Positions 48,102 through 57,288 of a stretch of 64,000 bases of DNA are shown here, one piece after another. The stretch is from contig NZ_WHVV01000001.1 of NCBI RefSeq assembly GCF_009650995.1, forward strand, positions 417,091 to 481,090, read 5' to 3'. Under the pieces are notes generated by a model that saw only the letters and a list, made by a program, of their open reading frames with translations, was not told the origin of the DNA and made no database searches. The stretch is from Sporosarcina cascadiensis. GTDB lineage: Bacteria > Bacillota > Bacilli > Bacillales_A > Planococcaceae. Position 1 is the stretch's first letter. Every line of letters starts with the position of its first letter. Position numbers and translations under genes: made by a program.

Positions 48102-48234
48102 ACCGTTTCCCTGCGTTCCCTCCGGACGCGTTCCGGAGGGAACGCGGTAAGCCAACTTGGTCGCTTCGCTCCCGCAAGTTGTCTTACCTGTCGGGCTGAT
48201 CCTCCCGGAGTCGCCGCGTTCCACTCCGGTACAC
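48102..48234 (+). repeat. Dispersed repeat A, copy 7
   Basis: Core as in other copies, but here the left arm itself forms a near-perfect palindrome (GTTCCCTCCGGACGCG and CGGAGGGAAC). It begins composite 4. Region 47880-48101 upstream holds no gene. Confidence 0.85.
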
Positions 48235-48444
48235 TAAGCTGGTGTTTCAAGACTTTTTGTGTGAGCTGGCAGTATGAGCATGGTATTTTGGGCTATTACA
48301 ATAGGTAAGGTTTTTCATGCAATACTTATTATTCTGCAAAGGCAAAGATTCTTGTGATCAATGCGTTTGCAAAGTCGCGAAACTGGAGCGTATACCAACT
48401 AAATCTGCACTCTTCGAAAAAACAGCATAATATACTTTCTCCAA
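48235..48444 (+). repeat. Linker between repeats A and C, composite 4
   Basis: Conserved blocks GGCAGTATGAGCATGGTATT, TTTCATGCAATACTTATTAT and CTTGTGATCAATGCGTTTGC match the linkers at 5958 and 26210. Confidence 0.7.
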
Positions 48445-48680
48445 CACCAGCGAAGGCGCAACTGCGGAGTGGCTATGAGCGCGAAGGCCGGTTCAATGAT
48501 CACGGTTGGTTGCAGTATGATCACGCGGCCAAGCCTAATGATCACTTGGCCGGTATGTATGAGCGGCTGAGGCTAGGCTATGAGCGCTTGGGGGGATACT
48601 ATGATCATCCCAAGCTTTCTTTGGCAGGCAGTCGCGCCTATAAGCAATCCCCCAGCGCCGAAGCGGGTTTAAACTGCAAA
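48445..48680 (+). repeat. Dispersed repeat C, copy 5, carrying a D array
   Basis: Ends are standard (CACCAGCGAAGGCGCAACTG and CCCCCAGCGCCGAAGCGGG). The central hairpin is replaced by the D array at 48474-48620 and little of it remains. Confidence 0.8.
48474..48620 (+). repeat. 21-bp repeat array D3 (7 units)
   Basis: Seven 21-base units beginning TATGAGCGC, AATGATCAC, TATGATCAC, AATGATCAC, TATGAGCGG, TATGAGCGC, TATGATCAT. Several units match D1 unit for unit (for example TATGAGCGGCTGAGGCT), so D1 and D3 share an ancestor; D3 has one extra unit. Confidence 0.87.
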
Positions 48681-48776
48681 ACGTTCCCTGTGTAAACTTC
48701 CTGCAAAGTCGAGAAACGGAACTAAACTACATCTCACTACACAAAGTAGCATACTTCACTTATAAAATTTCATACA

Positions 48777-48803
48777 AAAAAAGTGCATTTCTGCACTTTT
48801 TTT
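48777..48803 (-). terminator. Terminator of prfB
   Basis: AAAAAGTGCA and TGCACTTTTT pair around TTTC, directly after the prfB stop; A and T runs lie on both sides. Confidence 0.88.
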
Positions 48804-48805
48804 GA

Positions 48806-49910
48806 TTAGGATATTCTTGAACGCAAGTACGCATTGATGAATGGGCCCAGTTCGCCGTCCATTACGGAGCTGACGTTGCCTGTTTCTTCATTGGTACGGT
48901 GATCCTTTACCATGGAGTACGGGTGGAAAACGTAGGAGCGGATCTGGCTGCCCCAGCCGATTTCTTTTTGCTCGCCGCGGATTTCCGCAAGGCGTGCTTC
49001 TTCTTCCTCTACTCGGATCTGATAAATTTTCGCCTTCAATAAATTCATCGCACGCTCACGGTTTTTAATCTGTGAACGTTCTGTTTGACAGGTGACGACT
49101 GCGCCTGTCGGGATGTGTGTCATCCGTACGGCTGAGTCAGTCGTGTTGACGTGCTGTCCGCCGGCGCCGCTTGAGCGGTACGTGTCGATCTTGATGTCTT
49201 CTGTCTTCAGATCTAAATCGATGTCGCCGTCGAATTCAGGCATGACTTCAATGGATGAAAACGACGTATGGCGTCTTCCTGAAGAGTCGAACGGTGAAAT
49301 CCGGACCAGACGGTGAACGCCCTTTTCCGCTTTCAAATAACCGTATGCATTATGCCCTTTGATGCTCAATGTTACGGATTTTATACCCGCCTCGTCACCC
49401 GCCTGATAATCAAGCGTCTCGACTTTGAAGCCGTGGTGTTCGGCCCAGCGTGTGTACATACGGAGCAGCATCGATGCCCAGTCCTGAGACTCGGTTCCGC
49501 CTGCGCCTGAATGCAGTTCAAGTATGGCATTGTTTTTATCGAATTCATCGCTTAACAGCATTTGCAGATCGAATTTATCCATTCGTCCTTTGAACTCTTT
49601 TAATTCGGAAACAAGTTCGTCCTGAAGTTCTTCGTCTGCTTCTTCTTTCAGCAGTTCGTGCGTCATTTCGAGATTTTCTTGTTCTTCGTTCAATTCGTTG
49701 TATTCGCCGACGATGTCTTTAAGTGCATTGGATTCGGAGATGACTTTCTGCGCGCCGTCCTGGTCGTCCCAGAAGCCTGGCTCGAGCATCATTTCGTCGA
49801 GTTCCTGCATTCGTGCCTCTTTGTTTTCTAAGTCAAAGAGACCCCCTAAAGTCCGCTAATTTCTTAGCTGTTTTGTCGAGCTCGTTCCGAACATCGGATA
49901 ATTCCATCAT
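48806..49910 (-). CDS. prfB: Peptide chain release factor 2 (with programmed +1 frameshift)
   Basis: Ends translation at UGA and UAA. The stop-recognition tripeptide SPF is in [11 protein letters not shown] and the catalytic GGQ in [13 protein letters not shown]. The long frame alone (from 49810) lacks the N-terminus. Upstream, a frame starting at ATG 49910 behind AGGAGG reads [17 protein letters not shown] and reaches an in-frame TGA at 49833-49835; a +1 slip at CTTTGAC joins both parts to about 367 aa. This is the classical autoregulatory frameshift of RF2. Confidence 0.95.
49833..49847 (-). promoter_or_regulatory. RF2 programmed frameshift site
   Basis: On the minus strand AGGGGGTCTCTTTGAC contains an internal Shine-Dalgarno-like AGGGGG three bases before the slippery CTT and the in-frame stop TGA followed by C, the arrangement known for prfB frameshifting. 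Confidence 0.95.
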
Positions 49911-49982
49911 AATTGTTTCCTCCTGGGTTGTTGTTTCTAAGTGTTTGCATTAGCAAATTAAAAACAGTCTGCAGTTAAGGCA

Positions 49983-50116
49983 GTGTTGATCTACGTTCCA
50001 GACGGACGCTTTCTGGAGGGCCCGCGGTGAGCCAACTTGGTCGCTGCGCTCCCCTAAGTTGTCTCACCTGTCGGGCTGATCCTCCCAGAGTCGCCGCCTT
50101 GCACTCCGATCAACAC
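49983..50116 (+). repeat. Dispersed repeat A, copy 8
   Basis: A-type core bounded by perfect 9-bp inverted ends, GTGTTGATC and GATCAACAC, not shared with the other copies. It occupies most of the prfB-secA gap (49911-50177). Confidence 0.85.
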
Positions 50117-50177
50117 GGTTCCCTCTCACTATCAAAGGAACCGACTGTATTAAATTGGTAACCTGAATATAATCCTT

Positions 50178-52676
50178 TTACGCTTTGCCGTGGCAATTTT
50201 TGTACTTCTTGCCGCTGCCGCATGGGCAAGGGTCGTTGCGGCCGATGTTGACTGTGCGGCGGATTGGTTTTTTTGCTGCAGGTTCGCTGCCTTCTTTCGG
50301 ATTGTTGGCCTGGCCTTTTGCTACTTCTTCGCGTTCCAAGTTATTGCGGATTTCTGCTTTCATGACGTACTTGGTCGCATCGTTTTCGATGGCCATGAGC
50401 ATGTCTTCGAACATCGCAAATCCTTCTGCCTGGTACTCACGGAGCGGATCGTTCTGTCCGTATGCACGCAGGTGAATTCCGTTGCGCAGCTGATCCATCG
50501 CGTCGATGTGGTCCATCCATTTCGTATCGATCGCGCGCAGCAGGACAACTTTTTCAAACTCACGCATACGTTCTTCGGACATTTCCTGCTCTTTTTCATT
50601 ATAGCGGTCAATGACCAATCCGTGAATGAATGATTGCAGTTCTTCAGGAGATTTATTTTCCAGCTCCTCAACTGTCACTGAATCTTCCGGCAGTAAGTTT
50701 GCTTCGAGATAGTCTTTCAATCCTTTTGCAAACACTTGCTTCTCATCGGTATGGAGCGCTACCACGCGTTCGATGGCCGACTCGAGCATGCCTTCCAATA
50801 TAGGACGGATATTATCGGAACTCAATACTTCGTTACGTTCTTTATAGATGACTTCACGCTGCTGGCGGAGCACGTCATCATACTGTAATAGACGCTTCCG
50901 CGAATCAAAGTTATTACCTTCCACACGTTTTTGCGCAGATTCTACAGAACGTGACACCATTTTTGACTGGATCGGCGTCGTATCGTCCATACCAAGCTTC
51001 GTCATCATCGATTTCATTTGTTCGGAACCGAAACGGCGCATCAATTCATCTTCCAATGAAAGGTAAAACTGTGTGACACCCGGGTCTCCCTGACGTCCGG
51101 AACGTCCGCGGAGCTGATTATCGATACGTCTGGACTCATGACGCTCGGTACCGATGACCGCAAGGCCGCCGACTTCCTGAATATGATCGCCGAGTTTAAT
51201 ATCGGTACCGCGTCCCGCCATATTCGTCGCAATCGTCACGGCGCCTTTTTTACCGGCATCCAAAATGATTTCCGCTTCGTGTTCATGATTTTTCGCGTTC
51301 AGTACGTTATGCGGAATGCCGTATTTCTTCAAGAATGCTGAAATAATTTCAGATGTCTCAATAGCGACCGTACCGACCAATACCGGCTGGCCTTTTTCAT
51401 GACGTTCTTTAATGTCTTCCGCAACTGCTTTATATTTCCCGTCCATCGATGCATAGATCAAGTCCGGACGGTCGTCACGCGCAATCGGTTTATTCGTCGG
51501 AATCGCGATAACGTTCATATTGTAAATATTACGGAATTCTTCTTCTTCCGTCTTCGCTGTACCGGTCATGCCGGCCAGTTTTTCGTACATACGGAAATAG
51601 TTCTGGAATGTAATCGTCGCGAGCGTCATCGACTCGTTCTGGACTTCAAGACCTTCCTTCGCCTCAATCGCCTGGTGCAGACCGTCACTGTAGCGGCGGC
51701 CTTTCATCAGACGTCCCGTGAAGGAGTCGACGATGACGACTTCGCCTTCTTCGACGACATAATCTACGTCATTATGCATGCTGACATGCGCTTTCAATGA
51801 CTGATTGATCGCGTGGTTGAGTGAGACGTGCTGCAAATCGAACAAGTTGTCGATGCTGAACGCCTTCTCCGCCGCCTCAATCCCCGACTCCGTCAATACA
51901 ACGCCTTTCGTTGACTCATCGAATGAATAGTCTTCTTCTTTTTTCAATGTAATGATGAAGCGGTTCGCCAGGCGGTACAGTTCCTGCGATTTCGCAGCCT
52001 GACCGGAAATAATCAGCGGTGTTCGCGCTTCGTCGACTAAAATGCTGTCCACTTCGTCAATGACGGCGAAATGAAGCGGCTTCTGTACTTTGTGTTCATT
52101 GTAAAGAACCATATTGTCACGCAGATAGTCGAAGCCCAGTTCGTTATTTGTGCTGTACGTCACGTCACACTCATACGCTTCCCGCTTTTCGTCTTTACCC
52201 ATGCTGTTCAGGTTCAGACCGACACGCATGCCAAGGAATTCATAGAGACGGCCCATTTCTTCAGCGTCACGGCTCGCCAGGTATTCGTTGACTGTTACGA
52301 CGTGGACGCCTTTGCCAGTCAGTGCATTCAAATAAACGGCAAGTGTGGAAGTCAGTGTTTTACCTTCACCGGTTTTCATCTCTGCGATGTTGCCTTCATT
52401 TAGTGCAGCTGCGCCCATGATCTGTACGCGGAACGGATATAGACCGAGTACGCGTTTAGCGGCTTCTCGAACGACCGCGAATGCTTCGGTTTGCAGGTCC
52501 TCGATGGTTTCGCCTTCTTGGTAACGTGCTTTGAGCTCGTCAGTTTTCGAAGTAAGTTGTTCATCTGACAGCTGTTCCATGTCGGTCGCCAATGCTTCGA
52601 CCTGGTCTGCTATTTTTTCGAGACGTTTCAGGTCCCGTTTGTTCGGATCAAACATTTTATTCAATACGCCAAGCAT
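50178..52676 (-). CDS. secA: Preprotein translocase ATPase SecA
   Basis: Motor of Sec-dependent secretion, 832 aa. Walker A is in [14 protein letters not shown], the DEAD-like box is [18 protein letters not shown], and the second helicase domain has [13 protein letters not shown] and [11 protein letters not shown]. The C-terminal zinc-binding motif [18 protein letters not shown] binds SecB or ribosomes in relatives. Start [15 protein letters not shown] is the family N-terminus. It lies upstream of prfB, the B. subtilis order, but repeat A copy 8 separates them. Confidence 0.98.
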   Translation of the reverse strand: MLGVLNKMFDPNKRDLKRLEKIADQVEALATDMEQLSDEQLTSKTDELKARYQEGETIEDLQTEAFAVVREAAKRVLGLYPFRVQIMGAAALNEGNIAEMKTGEGKTLTSTLAVYLNALTGKGVHVVTVNEYLASRDAEEMGRLYEFLGMRVGLNLNSMGKDEKREAYECDVTYSTNNELGFDYLRDNMVLYNEHKVQKPLHFAVIDEVDSILVDEARTPLIISGQAAKSQELYRLANRFIITLKKEEDYSFDESTKGVVLTESGIEAAEKAFSIDNLFDLQHVSLNHAINQSLKAHVSMHNDVDYVVEEGEVVIVDSFTGRLMKGRRYSDGLHQAIEAKEGLEVQNESMTLATITFQNYFRMYEKLAGMTGTAKTEEEEFRNIYNMNVIAIPTNKPIARDDRPDLIYASMDGKYKAVAEDIKERHEKGQPVLVGTVAIETSEIISAFLKKYGIPHNVLNAKNHEHEAEIILDAGKKGAVTIATNMAGRGTDIKLGDHIQEVGGLAVIGTERHESRRIDNQLRGRSGRQGDPGVTQFYLSLEDELMRRFGSEQMKSMMTKLGMDDTTPIQSKMVSRSVESAQKRVEGNNFDSRKRLLQYDDVLRQQREVIYKERNEVLSSDNIRPILEGMLESAIERVVALHTDEKQVFAKGLKDYLEANLLPEDSVTVEELENKSPEELQSFIHGLVIDRYNEKEQEMSEERMREFEKVVLLRAIDTKWMDHIDAMDQLRNGIHLRAYGQNDPLREYQAEGFAMFEDMLMAIENDATKYVMKAEIRNNLEREEVAKGQANNPKEGSEPAAKKPIRRTVNIGRNDPCPCGSGKKYKNCHGKA

Positions 52677-52836
52677 TTATGTCACATCCTCATTAACTTC
52701 ATCAATCAAGCAGCAGTTTCCTGCAAGTTGTTGGGGCTTTTTCAGCAAGTATCAGTAATTTTTGAGTCACACTCCATTTTAACATTGTCAATAGGCTGGT
52801 GCAAATGGTCTGCTGAATAGTTTTGTGGTTTTGGGC

Positions 52837-53047
52837 GGAACCGGCGCTGCAGACGGGACGCTTTCCGGAGGGACCTTGGTGAGCCAAGCGAACAACGAAG
52901 GGTTCGCTTTGCCGTATTTCTGCGTCCTTTGCAGAAATTAAGGCAATACAGGGTTCCTTCTACATGCTAATTTCGCTTCACTCCCTTTAGTTGTCTCATC
53001 CTATCGGTCTGATCCTCCCGGAGTCGCCCGTCTTCCGCTTTGGTTCC
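52837..53047 (+). repeat. Dispersed repeat A, copy 9 (diverged, with insert)
   Basis: Arms AGACGGGACGCTTTCCGGAG and CCTCCCGGAGTCGCCCGTCT pair; the centre is expanded by about 80 bp that contains a GCAGAAAT/ATTTCTGC-type hairpin. The outermost 6 bases are inverted (GGAACC and GGTTCC). It lies between hpf and secA; no gene is seen from 52677 to 53168. Confidence 0.75.
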
Positions 53048-53122
53048 TTAGTATGTAGAACATCACTCATATTTCTCTTTAATTGAACAAAGTAACTTAA
53101 AATCCATATGTAAGAAAATAAA

Positions 53123-53160
53123 ACAAGTGACGAAAACCAAAAAGGCTTCCATCACTTGCT
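53123..53160 (-). terminator. Probable terminator of hpf
   Basis: CAAGTGA and TCACTTG flank a loop of about 20 bases; the minus strand continues into TTTTATTTTC. The stem is short, so confidence is moderate. Confidence 0.5.
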
Positions 53161-53168
53161 TGACTAAA

Positions 53169-53726
53169 TTAGTTTGTTTCAATCAGGCCATATTTGCCGT
53201 CTTTACGCTTGTAGACGATGTGTGTGCCGTCTGATTCTGAGTCAGTGAAGATGAAGAAGTTGTGGCCGAGCATGTTCATTTGAAGGATGGCTTCTTCTTG
53301 ATCCATCGGCTTCAGGTCGAACTGCTTTGTGCGCACGACGTTGAAATCCTCGTCATTTGCTTCTTCCACTGTGTTGTTCGTGTCTTCCACTGATTGGAAG
53401 TAAGCTGCTACGCCTTCGCGTTCGCGTGATTTTCGGTTGACACGTGTTTTATATTTACGGATTTGACGCTCCAGCTTATCGACGATTAAGTCAATTGCCG
53501 CATACATATCGTTATGACGCTCTTCTGCGCGGAGTGTCAAATTTTTCATTGGAATCGTAATTTCCACTTTTGTTTGCTTATCATTGTAGACTTTCAAATT
53601 TACATGAGCTGACGCGTTTACTTCTTCTGAGAAATACCGCTCCAGTTTCCCAACTTTCTTTTCAACGTACTCTCTGATCGTCGGAGTTACCTCGACGTTT
53701 TCACCGCGGATATTAAAGTCTAACAT
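53169..53726 (-). CDS. hpf: Long-form ribosome hibernation promoting factor
   Basis: Binds the 30S subunit and dimerises 70S ribosomes into inactive 100S particles in stationary phase. The N-terminal domain (MLDFNIRGENVEVTPTIREY) is the S30AE fold and the C-terminal domain (about residues 125-185, VVRTKQFDLKPMDQEEAILQ to YKRKDGKYGLIE) is the dimerisation domain of the long form. The ATG at 53726 follows AAAGGAGGAGTTCAT; a 15-codon upstream extension is unlikely. Length is 185 aa. Known B. subtilis order: fliT-hpf-secA. Confidence 0.95.
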   Translation of the reverse strand: MLDFNIRGENVEVTPTIREYVEKKVGKLERYFSEEVNASAHVNLKVYNDKQTKVEITIPMKNLTLRAEERHNDMYAAIDLIVDKLERQIRKYKTRVNRKSREREGVAAYFQSVEDTNNTVEEANDEDFNVVRTKQFDLKPMDQEEAILQMNMLGHNFFIFTDSESDGTHIVYKRKDGKYGLIETN

Positions 53727-53845
53727 ATGAACTCCTCCTTTAATTGAACCTTCACTACTATACTTCTTCATAGTACCCGTAAAACCCTTTTACAAACTTG
53801 AGAAATTTGCTGAAACACCAAGAATCTTTGCCTGCTGAATGAAAT

Positions 53846-54229
53846 TCACTCAGTTTTTTCCCTCGTCTGGATTTCAGCACGTTTACGCAGCTTCAATTCT
53901 TCAATAATCAGCGCATCCGCCTGCTGTTCTTCACCGAAATCAAAGCCGTACTGGAAACCATGCTCCGCTTCTTGCTTCCAGACCACCACACCTGCCAGCT
54001 CAAACGGATGCTGATGAAGAGTGAACTCTAATTGCAGTTCAATTTTTTGCGACTGCTGCGGCAAATCAAGGAACGTGAAAAATTTCACGCCGCCCGTACT
54101 AATGTCCAGCAGTTCACATTCCCCTTCATTCGATAATTTCTTTTCTTCTCCATCGAGTTGAATGCGAAACTTCGCAGGAAGACGCGGCTCGAATTCATAC
54201 CGGAAATAATCATGCCGGTTATAGCGCAT
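53846..54229 (-). CDS. PilZ-domain protein
   Basis: 127-aa single-domain protein, probably a c-di-GMP receptor. The second PilZ motif is clear in LLDISTGGVKF (DxSxxG). The N-terminal arginine motif is less standard: NRHDYFRYEF places two Arg five residues apart rather than four, so binding is not certain. It lies between fliT and hpf, which suggests a role in motility control. The start at 54229 follows GGGAGAATAGC. A terminator separates it from fliT. Confidence 0.8.
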   Translation of the reverse strand: MRYNRHDYFRYEFEPRLPAKFRIQLDGEEKKLSNEGECELLDISTGGVKFFTFLDLPQQSQKIELQLEFTLHQHPFELAGVVVWKQEAEHGFQYGFDFGEEQQADALIIEELKLRKRAEIQTREKTE

Positions 54230-54263
54230 ATGCTATTCTCCCTTCTAATGAAAATTTTATGTA

Positions 54264-54296
54264 AAAAAACCGAAAGAGATGCGCTCTCTTCCGGTC
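54264..54296 (-). terminator. Terminator of the flaG-fliD-fliS-fliT operon
   Basis: On the minus strand ACCGGAAGAGAG and CTCTTTCGGT pair around CGCAT, followed by TTTTTTT, directly after the fliT stop. Confidence 0.85.
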
Positions 54297-54297
54297 A

Positions 54298-54651
54298 TTA
54301 TTGCTTTGTATCGTAATAAGCGCCGTCTTGATTTATATTCCCGTAAGGATTCACGTAGCTGCTCATGTTCTCTTTTTTTGCCTGAGCCTCCACAATATTC
54401 ACGCGGATATCTTTCATAAAACGCGCAAGATTCAACTGCACTTCTTTTTCAAGCTGAACCAGTTCTCTGCCCGCCTCTTCCTCTTCCGCCGTGAATGGCT
54501 GAACGATGTGAGCCTGCAATTTATCGCGGTCATCCAGCAGTTGCTCGATTTGCTCGATCACCTTTTCGCGCTCTTCTTCATCCACCTGTTTCGTCAGCCC
54601 GATCAATTGCTGAGAACGTTCACGCCACATGGCCATGGCAGCCCGGATCAT
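54298..54651 (-). CDS. fliT: Flagellar chaperone FliT-like
   Basis: 117-aa, largely helical and charged protein in the FliT position after fliS. In B. subtilis FliT is the export chaperone of the FliD cap protein. Sequence conservation in this family is low, so the call rests on length, helical character (for example VDEEEREKVIEQIEQLLDDR) and gene order. Its ATG overlaps the fliS stop by four bases. Confidence 0.8.
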   Translation of the reverse strand: MIRAAMAMWRERSQQLIGLTKQVDEEEREKVIEQIEQLLDDRDKLQAHIVQPFTAEEEEAGRELVQLEKEVQLNLARFMKDIRVNIVEAQAKKENMSSYVNPYGNINQDGAYYDTKQ

Positions 54652-55049
54652 ATTTCACTCACATTGGCATACTGTTTTGTGCGGTTGACCTGGATAACCT
54701 GCTTCCATGTATCACGGAATTCCTTAATGATGCCGGATGCTTCATCAAACAGCGCCGGATCATTCTGGATGTTGCCATCAATCAAACGGCTGTTGACAAA
54801 CTCATACAGCACCAACATATTCTTGGAAACTGGATAGGAGGTATCCAGCGTCAACATCAATTCTGTCACAATCGCCTGAGCTTTTTGGATTGCCGTATTC
54901 TTTTCTTCAAGCTTACCTTCTTCCAGCGCCATTTTCCCCTGCTGAATGAACTTGAGGCATCCGTTGTAAAGCATCAAAGTCAATTCGCCAGGCGTAGAAG
55001 TCGTCACCGAGTTGTTTTGATATGCTGCATAAGGATTGTTACTAGCCAT
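54648..55049 (-). CDS. fliS: Flagellar export chaperone FliS
   Basis: Binds the flagellin C-terminus before export. The motifs NPYAAYQNNSVTTSTPGELT and LMLYNGCLKFIQQ are typical; the protein is about 133 aa and all-helical. The ATG at 55049 (MASNNPYAAY) follows AAAGGAGATTGACAGAA. It lies between fliD and fliT in one operon. Confidence 0.95.
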   Translation of the reverse strand: MASNNPYAAYQNNSVTTSTPGELTLMLYNGCLKFIQQGKMALEEGKLEEKNTAIQKAQAIVTELMLTLDTSYPVSKNMLVLYEFVNSRLIDGNIQNDPALFDEASGIIKEFRDTWKQVIQVNRTKQYANVSEI

Positions 55050-55082
55050 TTCTGTCAATCTCCTTTTTTCTTGCGAGTTTAT

Positions 55083-56648
55083 TTACATTCCGCCGCCAAG
55101 TGACTGCATCAGCTGAGCGGATTGTGCATTTGCTTTCTGGATTGCACGTTCCATCGCCGCGAATTGTTTGTAGTAACGCGTTTCCATCATTTGTAATTTA
55201 TCTTCAAAGCGATCGATTTGTTTGTCCATGCTTTTCAGAGAACGTCCCAGGGCGAAAGTGTCGTTGACAGCTGTTGATGAGCCAGCTTTTGCTGAGATTG
55301 TTGTTTGAGCTGCTGTAAGCTCTTTTCGGAAGTCTTGGGCGATACCCGAGTTTAAGCCTGGCTTATCATTTACACCGACTTCATCTTTGGCATCACGGCC
55401 GATCAAATCATATATAGCATTAGGATTTTCTGCGATTTTTTCGCGTAATTTATCTTCATTAATGATTAACTTACCGTTATCTGAATAGCTTTTTGATGGT
55501 TCAATTCCAATGTCTTTTAAACTAATTTTCATTGGTTTTCCGTCGGCATCAGTTGTGTTTACACTTTTAGTCATTATCCCGCGGAGATTCGTAAGCATAC
55601 TGGAAATTGCAGGGTCGTTGCGCAATGTACCACTTTTTGCTTTTTCTTCCCACAATTCGATTTCCTTTTCTTTCATATCTGCTTTTTCCTCAGCAGATAA
55701 CGGATGGAAATCACGATATTTTTTTTCTTTTATTTGGCTATTGAGTTTTTCAATCATTTCGTTGTAATCATTGACGAATCCTACGATAGAGTCGAGGATT
55801 TTGTCAGAGTCGGCGGAAGAACTAAATGTGACAGGTGAATCGGTTACTTGTTTTAGTGTTACTTCAAAACCGTTAATTTGGAAGGTATTGGATTCGCGCT
55901 GGGTTTCAAGGCCATTGAAAGTGAATATTGCATTTTGGCCGCCACTTGAAAACACCAAGTCTGGATTTTTTTCCGGATTAACACCTGGATCTGCTTTTGT
56001 AGCTGTCAACCCCAATAAAGACCCTACATTCGTGTCCAAGCTATCAGAAACACTTATTTCATGGTAACCGCTATTTTTAGCTGTAAGAGCAACTCTACCG
56101 GAGAAGGAATCATAAAAAGCATTCACGTCAGAATCCTTATTTATTTTTTTAAGAGCTGATTCAATTGTGTCATCCTGAAGTAACTCAATACTTTTTTCCG
56201 ATCCAGTCTCGCCTACTTTAATCTTTAAAACAGCTTTGCCATCAACAAATTTTATATCGCCTAATTGGCTAAGTTTAGTGATTGCAGGATCTAGACCTTC
56301 CACTTTATTCTTAATACTGGCCCCCTGCAAGGTAGCCTGAGTAGCCAACTGCGTCACCTTCAAAGTCCCCGAAAAATCATTCGAAGCATTCAAAGACTTA
56401 ATACTAACCGCCTTGTCATCCGAAACGTTAACATTCTTCTGCAAATACGTCCCCTGCTTAATGACCGTATCAAACAGCTTATCACTCGTTTTGCGGAAGT
56501 CGCGGTTGATGCTGCGGTAATCTTCCATCTGCCACGTAGTATAGGCTTTCTTTTGCGTAATCTTGTCAAGCGGGATCCGGTGCGCTTTCATCATATCTCT
56601 GATGATTTGATCTGTATCCATACCGGATGCTAGTCCACCAATTCTCAT
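55083..56648 (-). CDS. fliD: Flagellar hook-associated protein 2 (filament cap)
   Basis: Cap protein at the filament tip that directs flagellin assembly, 521 aa. The N-terminal MRIGGLASGMDTDQIIRDMM is the FliD_N signature and the C-terminal coiled coil (KSMDKQIDRFEDKLQMMETR) followed by YYKQFAAMERAIQKANAQSA is the FliD_C end. The middle is the variable exposed domain. It is preceded by flaG by 19 bases. Confidence 0.95.
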   Translation of the reverse strand: MRIGGLASGMDTDQIIRDMMKAHRIPLDKITQKKAYTTWQMEDYRSINRDFRKTSDKLFDTVIKQGTYLQKNVNVSDDKAVSIKSLNASNDFSGTLKVTQLATQATLQGASIKNKVEGLDPAITKLSQLGDIKFVDGKAVLKIKVGETGSEKSIELLQDDTIESALKKINKDSDVNAFYDSFSGRVALTAKNSGYHEISVSDSLDTNVGSLLGLTATKADPGVNPEKNPDLVFSSGGQNAIFTFNGLETQRESNTFQINGFEVTLKQVTDSPVTFSSSADSDKILDSIVGFVNDYNEMIEKLNSQIKEKKYRDFHPLSAEEKADMKEKEIELWEEKAKSGTLRNDPAISSMLTNLRGIMTKSVNTTDADGKPMKISLKDIGIEPSKSYSDNGKLIINEDKLREKIAENPNAIYDLIGRDAKDEVGVNDKPGLNSGIAQDFRKELTAAQTTISAKAGSSTAVNDTFALGRSLKSMDKQIDRFEDKLQMMETRYYKQFAAMERAIQKANAQSAQLMQSLGGGM

Positions 56649-56667
56649 AGGGCTTCACACCTTTTCC

Positions 56668-57042
56668 TTAAATTTTTCGATCGATTAATAGTCCGACAAA
56701 TTCTTTCATAGAGGCGTACATATCCATCAGCTTCTTTGGCGGGATTTCGCGTACGACTTCATCAGTCTCTGAATCTACGATCGCTACATAGTATTCATTC
56801 AGCTTATCATGAAATTTAAAACGCAGCTGTGTACTGACACTTTCGAGGAACTTGTTCATACCTTCAGTCAGCTTTTTTGCTTCGCTCTTCGTCAGTTCTT
56901 TGCGTTCCTCAGGCGACGGCTGCTGCCTCGGGTCTTTGATTGCCTGCACTTCTGCAACTGGTCTTTCGTTTTCAATGGGCGCACTGTCAAAGGATGTCTG
57001 TACTGGTTGCGGCGCGGAACCACTGCCTATTCGGCTCACCAT
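56668..57042 (-). CDS. flaG: FlaG family protein (YvyC)
   Basis: 124-aa protein whose C-terminal half (TEGMNKFLESVSTQLRFKFH and VVREIPPKKLMDMYASMKEF) is the FlaG domain, involved in filament length control in relatives. The N-terminal half is low in complexity. First gene of the flaG-fliD-fliS-fliT operon, with a sigma-D-like promoter 45-65 bases upstream. Confidence 0.92.
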   Translation of the reverse strand: MVSRIGSGSAPQPVQTSFDSAPIENERPVAEVQAIKDPRQQPSPEERKELTKSEAKKLTEGMNKFLESVSTQLRFKFHDKLNEYYVAIVDSETDEVVREIPPKKLMDMYASMKEFVGLLIDRKI

Positions 57043-57082
57043 AATGGAACCCCCCGTCTTTTTATCTACATTTATACTTCTA

Positions 57083-57108
57083 GTATCGGAATTAAACAGC
57101 GGATGTTA
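57083..57108 (-). promoter_or_regulatory. Sigma-D-like flagellar promoter of flaG
   Basis: On the minus strand TAAC (57105-57108) and TCCGATAC (57083-57090) are 14 bases apart, close to the sigma-D consensus TAAA-N15-GCCGATAT. The flagellar context supports it. Confidence 0.5.
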
Positions 57109-57218
57109 AGGTTGTCATACAATTTTCTTCTCTTTTACTCATTACAGAGAATTAGAAGTGAAAATACCACGAAGTAAATATATCATTCCGAATAATTAAA
57201 CTCCCTTTCTCACACTAA

Positions 57219-57247
57219 TTACATATCGCTTCGGCCAAAAGTATTGT
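57219..57247 (+). promoter_or_regulatory. Possible promoter of the dCache chemoreceptor gene
   Basis: TTACAT and TATTGT are separated by 17 bases, about 40 bases before the start codon. Weak consensus; no sigma-D pattern is obvious here. Confidence 0.35.
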
Positions 57248-57288
57248 AAGATAGATGAAACATAAGAGAAAAGGAGCATAAAATCCTG

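Noticed and set aside
48354..48695. 113-codon frame containing the D3 heptads
   Set aside because: No ribosome site at its start, and the flanks are linker and C-element sequence. Kept as a repeat array, though translation of the heptads is not excluded.
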